From Planctomycetota bacterium (GTDB taxonomy: Bacteria > Planctomycetota > UBA8108 > UBA1146 > JAJFFE01): a stretch of DNA of 5,553 nt. The stretch lies in assembly GCA_020425835.1 (NCBI GenBank), contig JAGQRC010000292.1:1-5553 (forward strand), written 5' to 3'. This document shows, in pieces, positions 1-4,280 of this stretch. A model generated the notes under the pieces. It was not told where the DNA came from. It saw only the letters and a list, made by a program, of their open reading frames with translations, and made no database searches. Within the stretch, counting starts at the first letter, position 1. Each line of letters begins with the position of its first letter. The translations under genes and the position numbers were made by a program.

Positions 1-17
1 ACTCGTTGCGGGGCGGC

Positions 18-1571
18 TCACGACGAGCGATTCGCCTCCACGAGCTCCTGCAGCCCACTCGAAACGTGAACGTCACCATCGAGATCGACGACCAGCGCCT
101 CGACGCGGGGCAGCCTCTCGATGATCGCGAGCCCTCGTTCCGGGCCGAGCACGCAGAGCGCCGTGGCCAGAGCATCCGCGAAAGCAGCGTCCTGGGCAAC
201 GACCGATGCGCTCATGGCCCCGGTGGCGGGGCGGCCGGTGCGAGGGTCGAGGATGTGATGGTAACGCGTTCCGTCCAGCTCGAAGAACCGCTCGTAGTCC
301 CCGGACGTGACCAAGCAGGTGTTGGACAGTCGAAGCACGGCGAGCGCCCGCTCGCGATCGCGTGGGTGCTTGATCGCGATCTCCCACGGCCGACCATGGT
401 TCGTGCCGAGCACCTTCATGTCGCCGCCGGCGTTCACGATCGCGTTCTCGACACCGTGATCGAGGAGCACGCGCATCGCCCGGTCGACGCCGTAGCCCTT
501 GGCGATGCCTCCGAGCCCGATCCGAGTTCCCTCGGGAAGCGCCACGGTGTTCGCGTCGAGATCGACCCCGACGCGTTGGTAGCCGACGTACTGGAGCCGC
601 TCCTCGATGGCGCCGTCGCTCGGCAAGACCGGCGGGTCCGCCTTGAAGTCCCAGAGCTTGCCCACACTCGCGAAGGTGATGTCGAACGCGCCATCGGTCA
701 GCCGACCGATCTCGAGCGCCCGCGCGACGAGCCGCGCGATCTCCGGCGTGGTCGACCGTGGACCTCGTCCTGCCGCGTCGTTCAGCGCATTCAGGGGGGA
801 TGGGCGCCAGCTGGTCATCATGTCTTCGACCCGAACGAGCTCGGCGACCGCGGCATCGATCGCCTCCTCGAGTTCGGAGGCGTCGTGCCCGATCGCGGTG
901 ATCTCGAGGCTCGTCCCCATGACGCCGAGCTCTCGACGTCGCTCCACCCAAGGGGGGTCGGCAGCGTTTCCGGCGGTACTCACCGGACCCGCGTCGCCGC
1001 GTGATGGTGTGATCGACGACCAGATCGGAGGGCGATGGTCTCGGTAGATCACCTTGCCGTTCGTGTCGATCACCACGATCGTCGGTGTGCCCACGATCTC
1101 GTACCGATGCCACAGTCCGGCGTCCCGGTCACGGATCTGGGGATAGGTCAGGCCGGCGTCGTGGATGAAGCGATCGACGGCCGCATCATCGACGTCGTCG
1201 TCGGAGCCGGTGATGACGCCGTAGAACGCGAGTCCATCCGCGTAGCGTCGTGACGCTTGCTGGATCCCTGGGGCCTCGCGACGGCAGGGAGCGCACCAGC
1301 TCTGCCAGAAGACGAGGACGACGCGTTTCCCCGATCGCAGTTCGGCGTCGAGGTCGTGGAGAACACCGCTGCGGTCCGACACTCGACCGAGGTGGGCGAC
1401 GACGTCGCTCCCGGAGGCGACACTCGTCCCGGAGCCCGCGGTCGAGTGGGGCACTTCGTCGGGCGACGCGTTCGCGGACCGCGGAGCATCCCGCGTCGAC
1501 GCGCAACCGGAGACGGCGATCAGTGACAGAACGAGGAATCGCGCGAGGGCGCTTTCGACGATGTCGCGCAC
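18..1571 (-). CDS. apbE: Lipoprotein TlpA/thioredoxin-ApbE fusion (FAD:protein FMN transferase)
   Basis: A 517-residue protein starting at GTG. Residues 1-23 are a lipoprotein signal ending in the lipobox V20-S-G-C23; +2 is Ala, so outer-membrane sorting is plausible. Residues ~24-55 are a Ser/Ala-rich linker. Residues ~56-182 are a TlpA-like thioredoxin domain with the active site W92-C93-A-P-C96 and the cis-Pro loop G161-T-P163-T. After a linker (~183-210), residues ~211-515 are a complete ApbE domain: GVMGTSLEI (216-224), TDGAFDITF (292-300), the glycine-rich GLGGIAKGYGVDRA (352-365), NAGGD (380-384), TSGDYERFF (422-430), HHILDPRTGRP (438-448), and the metal-site region around D466 and T470. 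Known ApbE enzymes transfer FMN from FAD to Ser/Thr of exported proteins with Mg2+. The thioredoxin part should reduce or oxidise cysteines outside the cytoplasm. It is the last gene of the operon. The fusion is unusual, since the two activities are normally separate proteins. The FMN acceptor is not known. Confidence 0.95.
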   Translation of the reverse strand: MRDIVESALARFLVLSLIAVSGCASTRDAPRSANASPDEVPHSTAGSGTSVASGSDVVAHLGRVSDRSGVLHDLDAELRSGKRVVLVFWQSWCAPCRREAPGIQQASRRYADGLAFYGVITGSDDDVDDAAVDRFIHDAGLTYPQIRDRDAGLWHRYEIVGTPTIVVIDTNGKVIYRDHRPPIWSSITPSRGDAGPVSTAGNAADPPWVERRRELGVMGTSLEITAIGHDASELEEAIDAAVAELVRVEDMMTSWRPSPLNALNDAAGRGPRSTTPEIARLVARALEIGRLTDGAFDITFASVGKLWDFKADPPVLPSDGAIEERLQYVGYQRVGVDLDANTVALPEGTRIGLGGIAKGYGVDRAMRVLLDHGVENAIVNAGGDMKVLGTNHGRPWEIAIKHPRDRERALAVLRLSNTCLVTSGDYERFFELDGTRYHHILDPRTGRPATGAMSASVVAQDAAFADALATALCVLGPERGLAIIERLPRVEALVVDLDGDVHVSSGLQELVEANRSS

Positions 1572-1575
1572 GGAG

Positions 1576-1580
1576 CCTCC
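1576..1580 (-). promoter_or_regulatory. Ribosome binding site for the TlpA-ApbE gene
   Basis: GGAGG on the minus strand lies 4 bases before the GTG at 1571-1569. It supports that start, and no better start lies just downstream before the hydrophobic lipoprotein signal. It lies in the 15-base gap after the DUF3570 stop, so the gene is almost certainly on the same transcript. Confidence 0.7.
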
Positions 1581-1586
1581 GATGGT

Positions 1587-2822
1587 TCAGAAGTTCCACA
1601 GCCAGCCGATGCTGGCGATGATCTGGTCGAGCCCGTCGCTGCGGAGGACGTAGTCTCCCGAGATGTCGAACGACAGGGCGGTGGTGGGCGACCAGACGAG
1701 TTGGATCCCCACGGTGTGCGAGTCGAACGCCGCGAGATCGGAGTCCTGGGTGCGCTCGCTCGTCAGGACGTAGAAGTGCTCGCTGTAGTCATCCGCTTCG
1801 GTCTGCACGTAGAAGCGATATCGAACCCGAGTGCGCAGCTTCTCCGGGACCCACCAGAAGTAGAACCTCGGTTCGATCGTGATGCTCGAGATTCCCCAGG
1901 TGTCGGAGTAGATCCGACCGCCGAGCTCGACCGCGGTTCGCTCGCTGAGCGACGTCCGCGATCGCCCGAAGATGGCGACGCGAGTCCGGGTGTCGGGCAG
2001 CTCCTCGTCGACCTGTGTTCCGCGCGCGTTCTCCAGCGTCGCGATCGGTGTGCTGGAGTCCTCGATCACCACCGGGTTGTAGGGTGTCTCGAGGAACCCG
2101 TCCTGATGACCGACGGTGACGCCGAGGGTCCCGTGGGTCCGCGGCGACATGATCTGCGTCCAGGTCACGGTCGAGGCGAGGGACAGTCGGTCGTCCGAGC
2201 CATCGTTGCGTCCATCGGAACGGATCACGTCGATCGAGTCGAGGAAGCCGGAGAGGCTCGCCTGCACCGTGGCGTTCTTGTTGGCCAGATCGAACGAGTA
2301 GTCCCCGCCGAGGCCGATCGACTGGTAGTCGTACTCGCTCGAGAAGTGCCCGAAGAGGCCGAACCGATCGCCCGACTGCAGCTTCCTCTTCCAACCGAGG
2401 TCGAGGCCGAAGTAGTCGTCGCCGGAGGCGCCGGACTGCGTCGCGTAGTTGCTGAGGCGCTCGATCGACGCGCTGGAGACGTCGTCGTAGGAGAACTTGC
2501 CCCACAGCGTCGATCGGTCGGTGACGTTGGTGCTGAACAGGATCACCGGCTCGACCACCGTCAACGATTCGTCGACGAACGGATTTCCGTCGCCGCTGTC
2601 GTCGGCGTCGTAGTAGCCGATGCGAAGTCCGAGCTGGCCATGCCCCTGCTCGCCGCCGGGATCGACGGTGGTCGGATCGAGGCCGTCGGTGGGACTCGCG
2701 GTCCGGGGTTGGGTCCCCGTGGGAACCGCACCGGCACTCGACTCGTCCGCGCGAAGAGGGACCGGAGAGAGCGCGAGCCCGAGCAGGGCGGCCGCGAGGG
2801 GAATCCAGCGGCTTAGTAGCAT
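1587..2822 (-). CDS. DUF3570-type probable outer-membrane beta-barrel protein
   Basis: 411 residues from the ATG at 2822. Residues 1-25 are a clean Sec signal peptide (MLLSRW, a hydrophobic run to about 19, likely cleavage after LRA25). A low-complexity Pro/Thr/Gly/Asp stretch follows (~26-60). Residues ~62-411 show alternating polar and hydrophobic strands and end W-L-W-N-F411; a C-terminal Phe is the classical barrel-assembly signal. Recognisable DUF3570 stretches are GQLGLRIGYYD (62-72), the SYDDVSSAS segment (111-119), the SSEYDYQSIGLGGDYSFDL segment (161-179) and NKNATVQASLSG (181-192). DUF3570 has no firmly assigned biochemical role that I know of; surface anchoring or export for the small upstream lipoprotein is inference. 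A longer reading starts at a GTG at 2885, but it adds 21 basic residues before the signal peptide and is less likely. The start lies inside the DUF4266 gene (10-base overlap) with no clear Shine-Dalgarno sequence, which suggests translational coupling. Confidence 0.85.
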   Translation of the reverse strand: MLLSRWIPLAAALLGLALSPVPLRADESSAGAVPTGTQPRTASPTDGLDPTTVDPGGEQGHGQLGLRIGYYDADDSGDGNPFVDESLTVVEPVILFSTNVTDRSTLWGKFSYDDVSSASIERLSNYATQSGASGDDYFGLDLGWKRKLQSGDRFGLFGHFSSEYDYQSIGLGGDYSFDLANKNATVQASLSGFLDSIDVIRSDGRNDGSDDRLSLASTVTWTQIMSPRTHGTLGVTVGHQDGFLETPYNPVVIEDSSTPIATLENARGTQVDEELPDTRTRVAIFGRSRTSLSERTAVELGGRIYSDTWGISSITIEPRFYFWWVPEKLRTRVRYRFYVQTEADDYSEHFYVLTSERTQDSDLAAFDSHTVGIQLVWSPTTALSFDISGDYVLRSDGLDQIIASIGWLWNF

Positions 2823-3046
2823 CCGCACCCGCCACCGGCGCTGACGCCGATCCCGCCGATGCTCCCCTCGCGCGAGTAGAAGCACTTCTGCTGGAAGTGG
2901 TTCTCCGTCGCGTCCTCATCGAGCGCCATGATCGGATCGACCAGGCGACCTCGTTCGAAGAACTCCGTGGTCTGGCAACCGACCGATGTCGAGGCCAGCC
3001 CCACGATCAGGGCGATACGGACCGCCCGCCTCCGGAGATTCGTCAC
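2813..3046 (-). CDS. DUF4266-type small lipoprotein with C-terminal Gly-Cys-Gly-Cys tail
   Basis: A 77-residue protein and the first gene of the operon. I chose the GTG at 3046 because it has a good ribosome binding site and immediately precedes a basic then hydrophobic lipoprotein signal (VTNLRRRAVR, then residues 11-20), with probable lipidation at C24 (S21-V-G-C24; the lipobox is slightly atypical with Ser at -3). The reading frame is open for another 130 codons upstream, but that part has no signal or family resemblance. The mature part shows the DUF4266 pattern as I know it: FERGRLVDPIM (30-40), His50, YSREGSIGG (57-65), then a glycine-rich end closing in GGGCGCY (71-77), with C74 and C76 next to the very C-terminus. 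Family members usually end CGCN; here the last residue is Tyr. An additional Cys55 lies before the YSREG block. The function is not established. Its size, export signal and invariant-looking tail make it a candidate substrate for the thioredoxin or flavin-transfer domains encoded downstream. Confidence 0.88.
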   Translation of the reverse strand: MTNLRRRAVRIALIVGLASTSVGCQTTEFFERGRLVDPIMALDEDATENHFQQKCFYSREGSIGGIGVSAGGGCGCY

Positions 3047-3052
3047 ACAGAA

Positions 3053-3058
3053 CTCCTT
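3053..3058 (-). promoter_or_regulatory. Ribosome binding site deciding the DUF4266 start
   Basis: AAGGAG on the minus strand, 6 bases before the GTG at 3046-3044, is the best Shine-Dalgarno match in the window. It settles the short start against the much longer open frame. Confidence 0.8.
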
Positions 3059-3199
3059 CGCGTCGGCTCCGGAGAGGAGCGGGTGTCGCTGCGGCCGGAA
3101 ACGGGGGGACCTCAGCAGGGGGCGCGGGGTGGGCAAACTCGTGACCAAGCGTCGAGGGCGTGCCGTGGGCTCGCCGAGGCGCCACCACCCTGTGCAATC

Positions 3200-3215
3200 G
3201 GCAGAGCGCCTGCCA
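3200..3215 (-). promoter_or_regulatory. Weak sigma-54-like -24/-12 element upstream of the operon
   Basis: Read on the minus strand, this is TGGCAGGCGCTCTGCC. It keeps the diagnostic GG and GC at the right distance and matches 9 of the 12 fixed positions of the consensus TGGCACGN4TTGCW. Transcription would start near 3188, leaving a leader of about 140 bases before the DUF4266 GTG. The same bases form a short dyad, and GC-rich DNA gives such matches by chance, so this is only a candidate. Confidence 0.2.
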
Positions 3216-3369
3216 TTTCTCCCCGACCTTCCCGAGGGCGACCTCGCCCCCCCGGCTACGACGAGACCCGCGGGGTGGCCACCGAACTTCCGCGTTCTCT
3301 TCGTAAGCGGTGGCCGACGCTCCGCTCCTCGTGGCGTGTTCTGGGAAGCGGACGAGTCTCGAAGAGTCG

Positions 3370-3376
3370 AAAGGGA
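3370..3376 (+). promoter_or_regulatory. Ribosome binding site for the dockerin-domain protein
   Basis: AAAGGGA, 5 bases before the ATG at 3382, supports this start over an in-frame ATG at 3310. The upstream start would put 24 extra polar residues ahead of the signal peptide. Confidence 0.6.
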
Positions 3377-3381
3377 ACGAG

Positions 3382-4227
3382 ATGCCCAAGACCCTACTTG
3401 CGGGTTTGACCATCGTCTCGCTGTGCGTGGTCGCACAGCGGGCGGAAGCGCAGTTCACCTACCGGGCGCCCGAGGACACGATCGGCTACGCCCCGGGCAG
3501 CGCGATCACCCACGTGACGCACTTCCAGATCTGGCAGTCCGATGGCGGCTCCCCGATCGATTCCGAGGGTTTTTCGATGAGTTGTACCTTCGACGTCGAC
3601 TGGCTCTCGGTCGAGGACGTCGAGTACGGACCCGAGTTCGATGCCTGGACCCCGGACTTCTTCGCCACCGCTGCACTCGCGAACGGCTGGACCTGCGGGG
3701 TCGTCTACTGGTTTCTCGGCGTCCCGCCCTCCGGTCTCGATTGGCCCGACTTCACCGAACCGGGCGACGCGATCACCATCACCTATTCCGTCGATGCCGA
3801 TGCGCCATTCCTGGCGACCGGCGATGACGCGACGGCGAACCTCATCTGGGCGTCGATCGGCAGTCCGTCGGTCGCCAACGTCGTTGTCGCCGGTGGCGAT
3901 AACCTCGCCGCCGACCTCGTCGACGGCAGCCTGACCTTCACTCGTCAAGTCGACTACATTCGCGGCGACATGAACACCGACGGTCAACTCGACATCGCCG
4001 ATGTGTTCACGGCGGAAGACTACCTCTTCCTCGGCGGCGAGACGCCGAGCTGCCTGGCGGCACTCGACGTCAACTCGGACCTGACGATCGACATCGCGGA
4101 CATCATCCGACTGTTGAGTTATCTGTTCCTGGGCGATGCCCCGCCCGCCGAACCCTTCGCGAGCTGTGGTCACGATCCCACCGATGGACCGCGGATCGAC
4201 TGCCTCGAGTATCAGGTCTGTCCGTAG
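3382..4227 (+). CDS. Secreted protein with cohesin-like region and C-terminal dockerin-type repeats
   Basis: 281 residues. Residues 1-23 are a Sec signal peptide (MPKT, hydrophobic core, cleavage after AEA23). Residues ~24-190 are rich in beta-strand-like segments and acidic residues, with a Cys pair (C68, C105) that could form a disulfide; the closing segment NLAADLVDGSLTF (174-186) resembles the end of cohesin-fold domains, though this assignment is tentative. Residues ~194-252 hold two dockerin type I/EF-hand-like repeats, with ligand-type residues D196-N198-D200-D204-D207 and D229-N231-D233-D237-D240. Each is followed by a helix ending in YLFLG. Cysteines C224, C262, C274 and C280 probably stabilise the C-terminal end (DGPRIDCLEYQVCP). 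No catalytic domain is visible. Dockerins bind cohesins in a calcium-dependent way to build extracellular assemblies. Planctomycete-like genomes carry many such proteins of unknown role, and here the job is most likely structural or adhesive. It is monocistronic and divergent from the DUF4266 operon. Confidence 0.85.
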   Translation: MPKTLLAGLTIVSLCVVAQRAEAQFTYRAPEDTIGYAPGSAITHVTHFQIWQSDGGSPIDSEGFSMSCTFDVDWLSVEDVEYGPEFDAWTPDFFATAALANGWTCGVVYWFLGVPPSGLDWPDFTEPGDAITITYSVDADAPFLATGDDATANLIWASIGSPSVANVVVAGGDNLAADLVDGSLTFTRQVDYIRGDMNTDGQLDIADVFTAEDYLFLGGETPSCLAALDVNSDLTIDIADIIRLLSYLFLGDAPPAEPFASCGHDPTDGPRIDCLEYQVCP

Positions 4228-4241
4228 AGCTCGACGAGCTC
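4227..4241. repeat. Perfect dyad in convergent gap
   Basis: A 15-base dyad, GAGCTCG-A-CGAGCTC, has 7-base arms around a single central base. It overlaps the last base of the dockerin-protein stop codon. The one-base centre is too short for a tight RNA hairpin unless the inner pairs open, so it is either part of the termination region or a protein-binding dyad. Confidence 0.5.
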
Positions 4242-4242
4242 C

Positions 4243-4265
4243 GCCCCGTCGGTCTCCGGCGGGGC
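4243..4265. terminator. GC-rich hairpin between convergent genes, probable bidirectional terminator
   Basis: The arms GCCCCGTCGG and CCGGCGGGGC pair over 10 positions (nine Watson-Crick and one G-U on the plus-strand RNA) around a 3-base loop, TCT. It starts 16 bases after the plus-strand stop and ends 15 bases before the minus-strand stop at 4281, so it is placed to end both convergent transcripts. No T-run follows on either strand, so it is not a textbook intrinsic terminator, which is common in GC-rich genomes. Confidence 0.6.
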
Positions 4266-4280
4266 AGCCTCGCACTCGCG

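Larger units (their letters stand above)
3047..3381. other. Divergent intergenic region
   Basis: 335 bases between the divergently read DUF4266 and dockerin-protein starts. Open frames cross it on both strands, but they are extensions of the flanking genes or GC-driven artefacts with arginine/proline-rich translations. It must hold at least two promoters. I see no convincing sigma-70 -35/-10 pair on either strand. It holds two short dyads: 3200-3214 (GGCAG, 5-base spacer, CTGCC) and 3236-3249 (GGGCGA, CC, TCGCCC). Either could be an operator; neither resembles a site I can name. Confidence 0.6.

Noticed and set aside
6..1004. Long plus-strand open frame opposite the TlpA-ApbE gene
   Set aside because: It lies antisense to a clearly recognisable enzyme, its translation is rich in Arg/Asp/Gly with no family features, and GC-rich codon use opens such frames.
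1701..2816. 371-codon plus-strand open frame opposite the DUF3570 gene
   Set aside because: It is antisense to a gene with a signal peptide and a barrel C-terminus. The translation has no recognisable domain or plausible start context.
3236..3249. GGGCGA-CC-TCGCCC dyad as a hairpin
   Set aside because: A 2-base centre cannot form a proper loop, and such short dyads are expected in GC-rich DNA. It is kept only as a note in the intergenic entry.
3047..3436. 130-codon upstream extension of the DUF4266 frame
   Set aside because: The extension is Arg/Pro-rich, would bury the lipoprotein signal mid-protein, overlaps the divergent gene start, and ignores the strong AAGGAG site before the GTG at 3046.
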